Below are positions 10,690 through 20,715 of a DNA stretch of 64,000 nucleotides, piece by piece. The notes beneath the pieces are model-generated. The model saw only the letters and a program-made list of their open reading frames with translations. It was not told the DNA's origin and made no database searches. Position numbers and translations under genes: made by a program. The DNA comes from Bicyclus anynana (lineage: Eukaryota; Arthropoda; Insecta; Lepidoptera; Nymphalidae): the NCBI RefSeq assembly GCF_947172395.1, contig NC_069094.1:13940292-14004291 (forward strand), in the 5' to 3' direction. Numbering within the stretch: the stretch's first letter is position 1; each line of letters starts with the position of its first letter.

Positions 10690-10872
10690 TCAGTGTTGAG
10701 CACGAGCCTTCTCTCAGAATGAGAGGGTAAGGCCAATTGTCTACCACGTTAGCCCATTGCAGATTGGCAGACTTCACTCAAGTGGCGAATTAAGAAAATT
10801 CTCAGATAAGCGTAGGTTTCTCACGATGTTTTTCCTTCACCTCACCGTTTGAGACACGTAGGTTCCGTAGTC
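10690..10872 (-). mobile_element. SINE family A, headless
   Basis: CCTTCTCTCAGAATGAGAGG to TCACCGTTTGAGACACGT. Confidence 0.75.
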
Positions 10873-11412
10873 CACAAGTAACCTTTATAGTTTCGCCTGT
10901 TTGTCTGTCTGTCCGACGCAGTTAACGCAGAGACTATTACTAGGTACTAGTTAGTCAACCAATCGAAAAACTGCATAAAAGGTACGTCGATCACGTAAAA
11001 CTATACACTGCGCGTAGCCCCTCTATTAGTTTTTTTTTATTTTTAGTAAATTCTGTAGTATTTCTTACTGAGTATTTTATTTTATTGTGTTTATTAAAAA
11101 TATTTGCCGGTAGTTAAATAAACACAAATATATATTCACAGTGTGCTAACATTTTACTACACAGGCTGCCGTAATGCTTACTACGGTGAAATAAAAGTTA
11201 CTTTACGAGCAAATGTATTGAAAAAGTTATTTATTGCCGTATTCGTTTCTGGTGGCTAACGATAAGCGTATAATTTTTTGTGCCCTTGTGACTTTTGAGA
11301 GTGTCTTGGTTAAAAACCAACAGAGTTATAATAACTCTTGAAAATACAACGTTTAAGATAGATAAGAAACTTTTTAGCTACACTATAAATAGATATACCA
11401 GTAGTTGAAAAA

Positions 11413-11800
11413 AATTATAATAAGATCCCCAAGACTGTGATGGACCTGCCAATGCATAGCTTTAAGCAATGTGTTAAAAACATTTACTTAGTCGAGGTTA
11501 CTACAACATTGATGAGTTCCTCAATGATAAAGATGCTTGGAGGCCATTGGATCAGCTTCCACCTTCACACAGGAAGTAAAACTATAAGAAATTGTAATTA
11601 TGTCATAAACTGTAAATTATACTATTGTATAAATAATTTTATAAAAGAGCAACTGTTGATTTTCTTGCCGGTTTCTTCTCAGGAGAACCTGCCTTCCGAA
11701 CTGATGGTAAAATCCTTACAAATAGTCAACTGATGTATCAAAAGTGCTTGTAAACTGAGCTTACTTGAAATAAATGAATTTTGAATTTTTGAATTTGAAT
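11413..11800 (+). mobile_element. LINE second family, 3' fragment
   Basis: Nearly the same sequence as 18505-18890, including the TTAAGCAATGTGTTAAAAA segment (one base shorter, which frameshifts it), the LPPSHRK-coding stretch and the terminal AAATAAATGAATTTTTGA tail. It lies in receptor intron 4. Confidence 0.85.
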
Positions 11801-12549
11801 TGGGTTTGGTTTACCTCCGTAGGTCATATCCACTGGACTATCACAGCTCTTTTTAAGTTACTACTATGTAAAGTTTTACACTAATGTAATTCAATCAATC
11901 AATCAATCAATCAATTTATTTCTTTGCAGATACATGCATTATTTATACAGGTGGTCGGTAGATGTAGATGGTAAATGTATCTTGCCAATTAGGCATGCAA
12001 ATTATTTATTAAGTATTTAATGATTCAAATGACAATTTCACCATTTAAAATTTACATCTTTACAATTAAAATATGTAGGAAAATAACAATAATATCAACT
12101 TAAATACTCATTTACACTGTAGAATGCCTGTGGAGTTAGGTATTTATATAAATTATTTTTAAAGCAATTTATATTCATGTGATATGCCACACGCTATCAT
12201 TCTTTAATTCCATTTATTTCCCTTCTCAATCATAGGTTTCATAATGGTGTTCAAAATTCATAATTCTTAATAGAATTGATGTGTCAACAACTGCTTCACA
12301 GATCGATGTCGCTTTATAAGTGCCTCTTGTATTAGAAGTGTACTTGGGTGGGGTAATCACCGTGACTAACCTAGATATACGTTGTTATAGATACTCAGAC
12401 TAGTTACAGAAGGACCTGCTTGGACGTTACTATTCTGTCAAAGTATATGATCAATGATCTAATGCGATTTTAAAGGTTGTCTAGAATCGGTGTTTCATAG
12501 TTTTAATCGTGTCCGTCGGTTACAGAGCTCCGTAAAAGTACCTTTTTGT

Positions 12550-13190
12550 TTAGTTGGAATGGTGTAAAAAACTATCAATAAATTTTAATTTATCACAGAA
12601 TTAAGAATGATACAGAATGCGTCTTTACAAGTCACGCGGCGAGGCGTAAATAAAAACAAACGTCACGCGTCTGCTTGAAATCCGCATAATATACAAACTT
12701 TTTCATTATTTGTATTTCAAGATTTAACACTAACAACAATTACGTAAATTGATATGATAATCATCACACTAATATTATAAAGGCGAAAGTGTGTAACTGT
12801 GTATGTTTTATTCTTCATTTGCGTTGCGATTTTACTAATAGGCTATGTTTCTTCTCGGAAAAATCAAAAGTTTCCGTGCGATTTGTAAAAATCTGAATTC
12901 CACGCGCACAAAGTCGCGGGCGTCCGCCAGTTCACTGATAAAGTCAATTAAATAATAAAATCTGTTTTTGTGAACACTTTTTAAAATATTTAAAAACATA
13001 ACTCGCCGTTTTTCTTGAATAATATTTAAAATTACTTCGTGCTTCGTGTCGTACTGAATGGAGAACGTATTCGTTTTTGAATTTGTATTTGGAATGCCTG
13101 CATTCCTGCCGTGTTCCGTACCCTCTATCTACCTATTATTCTTTAATCTGTGTGTCATATAAGCTCATTTTCCTCAAAGTTCGTGAATTT
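12550..13190 (+). repeat. Dispersed repeat, copy 1 (contains a Helitron)
   Basis: AGAATGATACAGAATG...GTCACGCGTC...AAAATATTTAAAAACATAA...TATTATTCTTTAATCTGTGTG is colinear with 48790-49335. Unclassified and diverged; no ORF. It carries the Helitron at 12764 that copy 2 lacks. Confidence 0.75.
12764..12930 (+). mobile_element. Non-autonomous Helitron
   Basis: 5' TCACACTAATATTATAAAGG after host A; 3' GCGGGCGTCCGCCAG before host T. Lies in the larger repeat whose other copy (48790-49335) lacks it. Confidence 0.8.
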
Positions 13191-13817
13191 GGGTGCGATA
13201 CTCGACCTTCAATAAGTATCAAAAAACAACCATCGGTTTGTTATTTGTTTACAAATAAGAAACTCTGAAAAAACTTTTTCAAAGTGAAATTCCTTCCGAA
13301 AATAAATCGCTGAGTCTGACCTGGATGTTGGGTGTAGGGTAATATTAAATGTAATCAAATCCCCTCTGAATGCTAGAGACGGTATCTCAGTGGGGAAATG
13401 GCCAATTTTCCGTATATCTAGGCATTTTACTGTAGCCGAGTTCTTCTTTTTTCATTTTGTCGAGGGTGAAAATAATTCGGGTAGGACCGAAAATTGGCTT
13501 CGTTGAGGGAATTTTGAAAATGTTGACGTTGCGAAATTTCAAGGTGACCTATGTAATTGAATGAGTTATTAGAGTTTTTTAACCCTAGGGATTTCATCTA
13601 TTTGCCTTTGTAATTTCAACGTCTTGAACAATCTCACATTTTTGACTTTTTTATTACAATACTGACGCAGTACTGAGCATGATAGATTCAACTCGGTCAA
13701 TTTAGGATTTTATATTTCCAATGTTCAATCATTTTATCAATAAATCAGTGTAGGTATTTATTTAGTGGGTATAATGATGCAAAACGTAAATGTATCTTGT
13801 CTATTTGGCATGCAAAT
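13191..13817. other. Receptor intron 4, AT-rich, one weak repeat
   Basis: GTAAATGTATCTTGTCTATT near 13790 matches 11975-11995. Intervals 10159-10690, 10873-11412, 11801-12549 and 14346-15216 likewise hold only AT-rich DNA, short tetranucleotide runs (CAAT)n at 11892 and decayed repeats. Confidence 0.4.
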
Positions 13818-14075
13818 TACTTTATTCATCATCATCATCATTATCAACCCATATTTGGCTTACTGCTGATCACGAGTCTTCTCTTAGAATGAGAGGGTTA
13901 AGTCAATAGCCCACTACGCTGGCCCAATGTACATCAACCCTTACTGCTGACCACGAGTCTCCTTAGAATTAGAAGGTTAGGTCAATAGTCCACCACGCTG
14001 GCCCAATGTATATTGGCATTCTCACATGTAGAGAAATAAGAAAATTCGCAGGTATGCATGTTTCCTCACCTGGCC
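13818..14075 (-). mobile_element. SINE family A with partly duplicated 3' half
   Basis: The segment ATCAACCC...CTGGCCCAATGTA occurs twice in tandem (about 13845 and 13933). Confidence 0.75.
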
Positions 14076-14090
14076 ATTATAAAAAGTCAG

Positions 14091-14345
14091 TGACATAGTT
14101 CAGCGAGTCGCGAAGCTCAAATGGCAATGGGCAGGCCACATTGTTGAAAGAGCCGATGGTCGTTGGGTCCCATGGTGCTAGAATGGCGATCCTGCACCGG
14201 AAAGCGCAGTGTTGGTTGACTCCCCACTAGGTGGACCGAGGACATCAAGCGGGTTGCGCAGCTCGAGACCGTTTTGCTTAGAAATCCATGCAAGAGGCCT
14301 ATGTCCAGCAGTGGACGTCCATCGGCTGTTAATGATGATAATGAT
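14091..14345 (+). mobile_element. RTE-type LINE 3' fragment, degenerate
   Basis: Similar to 1575-1840 with indels (GTCGCGAAGCTCAAATGG, GTGCTAGAATGGCGATCCTG, GTGGACGTCCATCGGCTG) and a (GATGAT)n tail. Directly abuts a minus-strand SINE at 13818-14075. Confidence 0.8.
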
Positions 14346-15216
14346 GATGAATAAATACCAAATTAGAGAAAAGGCCAGCTGTACCTAGTAGTAGTTTTAA
14401 TTTTGTTCTTTTTTTATAATAGTTAACATAGGACGTTTAGCTCTGTGCGTGGCAACACCTGAACTGGGTCCTTACTGAAAATCTGTGCTGCATACTTTTT
14501 TCCTATGTGGCAAAATGCTGAGTTAGGGTCTTTTTCTAGGTTATGCCACATATTGCAAGGCATTCTTCTTTTATTGCTCCACTGTTTACGTGGACAAATT
14601 AAGCTATGTAATAATTTAGAATTTAGAATGTAATATCTAGCATTACTTAAAAATAAAGATCATTCTTTCTTTTTTACCTACTCCATGGAGTACAGTTGGC
14701 CTTTTCTCTTTTTACAATGGTAAACCCGTTTAAAACAAGATTGAAGACTGAAGTTTCTCATATTTCAGATCAATACGGTATAAAAGTTGTAAGGTCGAAG
14801 CGATAAATTAACAACCTTTTTTAACGTAACTTGATGGAAATCCGAAGCTGAGTTATTTATTGCTTGTTAAATATAAGTAGTTGGAGATTTATGTGCCTCA
14901 GTATTGACTATAATGGATTACGCCAGAATATTGTAATTCTGTTGCATACGATTATTATAATACTGTAGTGCCCGTTCTCGTCTGAATACGGTTTTAAAAT
15001 ATAGCATAATATTTAGTTATTTAGTTTTCAATCAATAAAATTATTTATACAATTAGGGTCAATAGTTTAGGTGTAAAAAATAACAAACAGATTTAAATTT
15101 ATTTATTATTTATTTCAAAAAAAGGTTGTTTGTGTTTTAGTGTATAAGCACTTGAAAAGACACAGTTATCCTGAAAGCACATACAGATTATTTAATTTAA
15201 TTTATATTTATTACTG

Positions 15217-15389
15217 ACGCCGCGCGGTTTCACCCGCGTGGTTCCTGTTTCCGTAGTAATACGGGGATAATATATAGCCTATAGCCTTCCTCGATAAATG
15301 GGCTATCTAACACTGAAAGAATTTTTCAAATCAGTCTATATTAAACAAGCAAACAAACAAACTCTTCTGCTTTATAATATTAGTATAGA
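15217..15389 (-). mobile_element. Non-autonomous Helitron, second subfamily
   Basis: Minus strand starts TCTATACTAATATTATAAAG and ends in the CCGCGCGGC region. Carries the GGCTATCTAACACTGAAAGA block also at 38748 and 50412. Confidence 0.75.
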
Positions 15390-15634
15390 TATCAACGATA
15401 TTTATATTAGTAGATATAAAACTAGCGCGTCGAAACAATGGCAAAAAGAGGCATCCAATTGTCTTAATTTCTTTAAGTCGCATAGTATAAAAAACTATTA
15501 AATATTCTCTTCAATTTCGAGTTGTGTGCGTTTGGAACACTTTTTGCGATAATTTAATAGGCATGTAACATATGTAATAGTATAAAATATCGTTGATGCA
15601 TTTACCGTTTTTATGTTATGTTTCTATAAGGAGA

Positions 15635-15960
15635 CTAGCGGACGCCCGCGACTTCGTCCGCGTAAAAATCGATGTCAATTTTCAACCCATATTTCACATT
15701 ATATTTTGCAAGTTTTATAACTTATAATAAATAGTCCACTTATCATTTTACATTTACAAATGTATTTGGAAAAATTAAGGACTTTCCGTACAAACTTTCT
15801 ACCCCTACTTCACCCATTTCTGATTTTGTTTTCGCTACAAAAAATATCCTTTTATCCTTCTACGTATTATGGTCTCAAATCGTCTTAAGTATAATTTGAA
15901 TTCATTCTGTAGTTTCAGCGTGATGCCCGGTGAAAAAAAGGCAGACAGACAGACAAAATA
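15635..15960 (-). mobile_element. Helitron-like element
   Basis: Starts CTAGCGGACGCCCGCGACTT (complement of a Helitron 3' end) after A. The body is diverged and the 5' end not found before the C-rich minisatellite. Confidence 0.6.
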
Positions 15961-15974
15961 TAGAAAATAGGCTT

Positions 15975-16185
15975 CAGTATTGATCCCCTACCTTTACCCT
16001 ACTCCTACCCTACCCTTTACCCTACCCTTTACCCTATCCTTTCCCTACCTCTTGGATAGTGCTAGGATAGGGGTAGGCCCTACCCCTACCATTTACCCTT
16101 TACCCTATCCTTTCCCTACCTCTTGAATAGCGCTAGGATAGGGGTAGGCCCTACCCCTACCCTACCCCTTACCCTACCCTTGTTC
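15975..16185. repeat. C-rich (CCCTAC/CCCTTTA) minisatellite before the TM6-TM7 exon
   Basis: Runs of ACCCTACCCTTT plus two copies of a segment containing CTATCCTTTCCCTACCTCTT and TAGGATAGGGGTAGGCCCTA. The complementary strand is G-rich, and GGGGTAGGCCCTACCCC is nearly self-complementary. Confidence 0.85.
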
Positions 16186-16262
16186 TACAACTACTTAGTA
16201 TAGATAAATAGGCTATTATTCTTATTATATATTATTTATAACTTCTGTTTTTATGCCGGCAG

Positions 16263-16459
16263 GTCGTGAAGATGTTTATCCTCGTGATAGTGATATTCGG
16301 CCTCTGCTGGCTGCCCTACCACTCGTACTTCATCTACACACACTTCAACCCGTCGATCATGTACATGAAGTACATCCAGCACATCTACCTGGGCTTCTAC
16401 TGGCTAGCCATGGCCAACGCTATGGTCAACCCTATCATTTATTACTGGATGAATGCCAA
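16263..16459 (+). CDS. TkR86C: Natalisin/tachykinin-type receptor, TM6-TM7 exon
   Basis: Starts in phase 0 with VVKMFILVIVIFGLCWLPYH (TM6 with the CWLP toggle motif). Extracellular loop 3 follows, then KYIQHIYLGFYWLAMANAM and the NPxxY motif VNPIIYYWMN (TM7). Acceptor tatgccggcag, donor CCAA/gtatgt, phase 2; the 65 codons plus 2 bases match the next exon. The helix-7 wording is close to Drosophila TkR86C and unlike TkR99D. A C-rich minisatellite ends about 85 bases before the acceptor. Confidence 0.95.
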
Positions 16460-16664
16460 GTATGTACTCGTATTAAGATCGCCTTTTAATTTAAATTTTC
16501 ATGCCACAATAGAGCGTATAACTGATGTAACTATAGTGTCAGACGTATCTATCAATGATACGGGGTCCTCGGACTACAGGGGTCCTTTACGAATGTAAGG
16601 GAAATGCTCGTATGAAATGAAAAAATAGTAGTGTAATCCAAAATATCACTTAATCTGGTGCTTC

Positions 16665-16880
16665 CTCCAGGAGACACCAGACTTCACACACGTAGACATA
16701 TAAGAATATTAACAGGTATTCTAGTTTCTTGACAACGTTTTTCCTTTGCCGTTCGAAGCACGTGATGTTTATTTTCTTAAAATGCACATAATTGAAAAAT
16801 TGGAGGTGCATGCTCCTGACCGGATTCGATCCTACGCACTCTGAATCAAAGGCAGAGGTCACAGAATATATTTAGTGGTG
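16665..16880 (-). mobile_element. SINE family A, degenerate
   Basis: CCAGACTTCACACACGTAGA to CGGATTCGATCCTACGCACT, between receptor exons 5 and 6. Confidence 0.75.
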
Positions 16881-16983
16881 TTGAATATATTCGATTTTAC
16901 CTCGAGAATCGACAGACAATTTTGTTGCAGAATTTGGGTGTGATGCATCTCCATATCTAATTCCTCTGTGGTTTGTTATGTAG

Positions 16984-17108
16984 GTTCAGGTCATACTTCC
17001 GGGCGGCAATCCTCTGCCGCTGGCGCGACACGTGTTTCCGCCGCAAGAGGCCGCTGCCGGAGTCGCCGCCTGAATACGTCTCGCAGTCGGGCAGCAGATC
17101 CCGTTCAG
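16984..17108 (+). CDS. TkR86C: Natalisin/tachykinin-type receptor, cytoplasmic tail exon
   Basis: Acceptor gttatgtag; the first base completes Lys, giving NAK-FRSYFRAAILCRWRDTC, then FRRKRPLPESPPEYVSQ and SGSRSRS. This is helix 8 plus the proximal tail; the Cys residues are possible palmitoylation sites. Two ends are possible. (a) Read-through GFYSLT and stop TAA at 17126-17128, with AATAAA at 17252. (b) Splicing at TCAG/gttttt (weak donor, phase 1) to the candidate exons at 26195 and 29169, both of which fit that phase. I cannot decide between them; both isoforms may exist. Confidence 0.88.
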
Positions 17109-17251
17109 GTTTTTACTCGTTGACGTAATTATTGTTTGAAGTGATCATTTCTTTGATAGCGAATTTAGAACGATCTCCTTTTACGAGGCTTACAGTTAGT
17201 AGTAGATTCGAATTAGAAACGATCTTCTAACGTTTAAAAGATGATGTTATA

Positions 17252-17257
17252 AATAAA
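17252..17257 (+). promoter_or_regulatory. Candidate polyadenylation signal for a short receptor isoform
   Basis: AATAAA lies 124 bases after the in-frame TAA at 17126-17128, so it could end a transcript that does not use the weak donor at 17108/17109. In AT-rich DNA this hexamer is common, so it is only suggestive. Confidence 0.3.
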
Positions 17258-17281
17258 TTCAGAGGGCCTAGTGGCAGTTTG

Positions 17282-17412
17282 ATACTGTTACTGTCACGTA
17301 ACGTAAACGTGAATTTCTAAGGAATTCAAACAGCGCCATCTAGTGGCACCACTGCACAACTGTTTCAATTCCATATAAATTTGCGTTTACGTCAACGTTA
17401 TAGTAACAGTAT
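17282..17412. mobile_element. MITE/foldback, about 29-bp TIR
   Basis: ATACTGTTACTGTCACGTAA...AAACG and its imperfect inverted copy ending AACAGTAT enclose AGCGCCATCTAGTGGCACCA. First of three foldbacks in a row after the receptor tail exon. Confidence 0.75.
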
Positions 17413-17462
17413 GAAAATATTGAAAACTCCCACTCGGCACACTGAACGTTAAGCAATATATT

Positions 17463-17539
17463 GCATGTAGGTTGCCAAAATAATAACCTGGCCAAATTAT
17501 TAACAGTTTGGCCAGGAGTTTTTGAGGCAACCTACTTGC
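17463..17539. repeat. Nested foldback (second of three)
   Basis: Outer arms GCATGTAGGTTGCC / GGCAACCTACTTGC, inner arms CCTGGCCAAA / TTTGGCCAGG (perfect 10 bp). Confidence 0.75.
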
Positions 17540-17652
17540 AACATATTTTTTTATATACTAATTTCGATATAAAATTTACATCCATTACACAGATGGGTGA
17601 AGGTCGTTTCTCGGATCTTAGACTAAGTAGACAAGCCATAGTAGAATAACCT

Positions 17653-17799
17653 GCGCTTCAGTTTTAACTGCGTAATTTTGATTGTACAGTTTTATCAATC
17701 AAAATCATTGAAACTGTTTAACTGACGGACACTACACACTAACAGTATAGGTGAGTGGTTAGACTGTTCAGTTAAAATTGCGCAGTTAAAACTGAACGC
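17653..17799. mobile_element. MITE/foldback (third of three)
   Basis: GCTTCAGTTTTAACTGCG on the left and CGCAGTTAAAACTGAACGC on the right, with internal ATTGATTGTAC-like symmetry. Confidence 0.7.
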
Positions 17800-17897
17800 C
17801 TGTAGCGTGGTTAACACTGCAGCTCCGAACAAAGTACCAGAGCAGCAGAATTAATAAAGCATTTGTATATTCCGAGTACGCAATATTGTAAGTAACT

Positions 17898-17950
17898 AAG
17901 GTGGAATGAGGATATCAAACGGCTTGCAGCTAGCCACTGGATACAATTGG
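17898..17950 (+). mobile_element. RTE-type LINE relic
   Basis: About 50 bp matching 1728-1775 (GGATATCAAACGGCTTGCAG against GGATATCAAGCGGGTTGCAG). Very short. Confidence 0.5.
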
Positions 17951-18087
17951 GTATAAAGGCAACTTTAAATCCATACTAATATTATAAATTGTAATAGTAG
18001 GTTTGTTTATTACAATTTCATGCAAAAACTACTTAACCGATCGTCATGAAACTTTGTACACATATACTTGGAGGTATTACTACTAAC

Positions 18088-18134
18088 AGATGATAGGGTT
18101 AGGGGTAGGGTGAGGGTAGGGGTAGGGTAGGAAT
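18088..18134. repeat. G-rich short repeat (GGGTAGG)n
   Basis: GATAGGGTTAGGGGTAGGGT and GAGGGTAGGGGTAGGGTAGG, the reverse-strand equivalent of the 16 kb repeat. Confidence 0.75.
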
Positions 18135-18169
18135 ATTTTAATAACGATAAAACAATGTTTGCCGAGACA

Positions 18170-18892
18170 GCTAGTAAATAATAATTATAAATACGGTATT
18201 TTATTGTGGGGCAAGGCTGCCGATATACAATCTATATTTGTACTTCAAAAAAGAGCAATTCGAGCAATATATCAATTAAAATCACGCGAGTCCCTTCGTC
18301 AAAAGTTTAAAGAAATAGGTATACTAACAGTAGCCTGTCAATATAGATATAACAGTATAGTATATGTAAGACAAAATATTAATTTGTACAAACGAAAAGG
18401 AGATCTAAACCCACGTCTTACTAGACACGGGCATAAGTTAGTTATTTCTGCACATCGTCTCCAAAGAGTAAAAAAATCTTTTGTAGGTTTGGGTGTACTC
18501 TTCTATAATAAGATCCCCAAGACTGTGATGGACCTGCCAATGCATAGCTTTAAGCAATGTGTTAAAAAACATTTACTTAGTCGAGGGTACTACAACATTG
18601 ATGAGTTCCTTAATGATAAAGAAGCTTGGAGGCCGTTGGATCAGCTTCCACCTTCACACAGGAAGTATAACTATAAGAAATGTAAACAGTAATTGTTATC
18701 AATTGTAAATTATAATACTGTATGACTTTTTCAAAAGAGCAACTGTTGAGTTTCTTGCCGGTATCTTCTCAGCAGGACCTGCCTTCCGAACCGGTGGTAG
18801 AATCTTTACAAATAGTCAACTGACGTGTCAAAAGTGCTTGTAAACTGAGCCTACTTGAAATAAATGATTTTTTGATTTTGATTTTTTTTGAT
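18170..18892 (+). mobile_element. 5'-truncated LINE, second family (3' end of ORF2 plus 3'UTR)
   Basis: An ORF of about 170 codons ending TAA near 18692 carries the C-terminus of a LINE ORF2 (KYGILLWGKA, VLQKRAIRAIYQL, VGLGVLFYNKIPKTVMDLP, WRPLDQLPPSHRK). The 3'UTR ends AAATAAATGA plus a (TGATTT)n-like tail. The truncation removes the polymerase core. Same family as copies at 3508, 11413 and 32365; this copy has the least damage. Confidence 0.85.
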
Positions 18893-19402
18893 AAAATAAA
18901 GAGAATTTCGAGATAAGAACATCAGGAGGTACAAACCTAAGATTTAACAAAAAGTACGATGTTAAAATTTAATTAACTCAAAGTCGTTAATTATTCGTTT
19001 AGGGTTATAGACCGGGAGCCTGCATATCCAGACATACCTGATTTTAGGGAGATTCAGCCCATATTCTACAATAGATAAGTGTTGTATCCAATTATTGACG
19101 TATTGTATCCAATTATGAACGTAATATCAGGGTAGTAGAACAAAATGCACGTAAACTAGTTTAGTCTTAAGTTTTTATTTTAATTCTCATGTTTAAAAAG
19201 TGAATTATCAAATATTATTGTGTATAATTTAAACAAATTAACTCAGGAAATATGATAAATATTGAATCGTAGTTATTTACATCTTTTTTGCCGAGTTTCA
19301 ACATCGATCAGCTGTGCCGTGGTCGGGCGCTTGTGTTGACATTTGTGTTTAGTGTTTCAAAATCATTTTTAATAGTTATGAGAGACTTATTTATATATTA
19401 TA

Positions 19403-20605
19403 ATGAGTAAATTGGCTAGTGAATGTTCCGCTTGTAAGTCATTAGTGCTCGTAACGCAAAAGCGCATTAAATGTACAAAATGTCTCGTTATGTATCATTG
19501 GGAATGTGTCACCTCCGACTCAAACCAGCCGTCTCGAGTAAACTGGGTCTGTCCTGATTGTGTTGCCGCTGCTCGTAAGGGCGGAGATAACTCTAACACC
19601 CCTGTGCGGCAGACCAGACCCGTGCTTGAGGTCGACACAGTTGTGACAGCGTCCGAGGAATGTACCCAAATGTGCAACATAAACACGAACCACAGCAGTG
19701 ATGTTATTTTAATGGAAATTCGTAATCTCCGCGCCGATATGATAAGACAGTTTCAATTACAAGACAAAAAGCTTGACTCTTTCAATATTGTACTAAGTGA
19801 TCTTAAAGAGAACGTTTGCGATCTCAACTCCAAACTGTCTACAATGCGATCGGAATTTGACGGCGTCGTATCGACCATTGACGTACTGCAAACGAACTCT
19901 CAACTATATGAAACTAGCCTTATCAAGCATAAAGAAAATATTAAGGAATTGGAATCATCTTTAAATGAATTAAAAACATCTTTGAATTTTATTTCTTCTC
20001 AATACGATGACATGTCGCTTGACTTTAAAAAACATATGAATACTATGTCTGAAAGTATGCGCACTTCGGACAATGTCGAACAGTTGACTGAATTGCGTTC
20101 GAAAGTAAATATGCTTGAGAATATATCCAGAAGTCATAATATAGAAATACAATGTGTTCCGGAGAGTAAAAATGAAAATATTCTTGCCTTAGTAAAGAAT
20201 CTGTATAGCAAGCTCTCATTACCGTTTTCAGAGGAAACTGTTTCTTTTTGCAGTCGTGTTCCTAAAATGAACAGTAAATCGGCTCGACCTCGCAACATAA
20301 TTGTCACGTTACCGAATTCTAGACACCGTGACCATGTCATATCTGCTGCTCACCGGTACAACAAACTACACCCCAGCGACATGCTTAACTCACTGGACCT
20401 AGGAGTGAATGGTGAAAAAAGAAATGTTTACATCGGAGAACATCTTACTCACGACTGTAAATATGTTTTTAGTGCTGCGCGTAAATTTAAAAGGGAGAAA
20501 CAATACAAGTACGTGTGGGTTCGCAATGGGAAGGTGTTTCTACGTAAAAATGATAGAAGTCCCGCTCTGTATATAAAAAACATGGACTTCTTGAGTAAAT
20601 TATAA
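19403..20605 (+). CDS. LINE ORF1: PHD-type zinc finger, coiled coil, Baculo_FP-like C-terminal domain
   Basis: 400 aa RNA-binding/chaperone-type ORF1. Residues 8-53 form a C4HC3 PHD-type finger (C8, C11, C24, C27, H32, C35, C50, C53). About residues 85-235 are rich in heptad-like Leu/Ile and charged residues, a probable trimerising coiled coil. From about 245 to the end the sequence (NIEIQCVPE ... RPRNIIVTLPN ... YKYVWVRNGKVFLRK) matches the domain shared by baculovirus FP25K proteins and insect LINE ORF1 proteins. Start is the first in-frame ATG, directly before the finger. ORF2 follows after 110 nt in another frame. No disruption is seen. Confidence 0.85.
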   Translation: MSKLASECSACKSLVLVTQKRIKCTKCLVMYHWECVTSDSNQPSRVNWVCPDCVAAARKGGDNSNTPVRQTRPVLEVDTVVTASEECTQMCNINTNHSSDVILMEIRNLRADMIRQFQLQDKKLDSFNIVLSDLKENVCDLNSKLSTMRSEFDGVVSTIDVLQTNSQLYETSLIKHKENIKELESSLNELKTSLNFISSQYDDMSLDFKKHMNTMSESMRTSDNVEQLTELRSKVNMLENISRSHNIEIQCVPESKNENILALVKNLYSKLSLPFSEETVSFCSRVPKMNSKSARPRNIIVTLPNSRHRDHVISAAHRYNKLHPSDMLNSLDLGVNGEKRNVYIGEHLTHDCKYVFSAARKFKREKQYKYVWVRNGKVFLRKNDRSPALYIKNMDFLSKL

Positions 20606-20715
20606 ATTGTAACTCAGTAGTAGTTATTATCTGTTAGTTATTAGTACTTAGTTGGTAGTTATAATTTCCTATGTTTTTTTTTTTTATATTTATATACTTA
20701 AAACTTTAATTTAAA

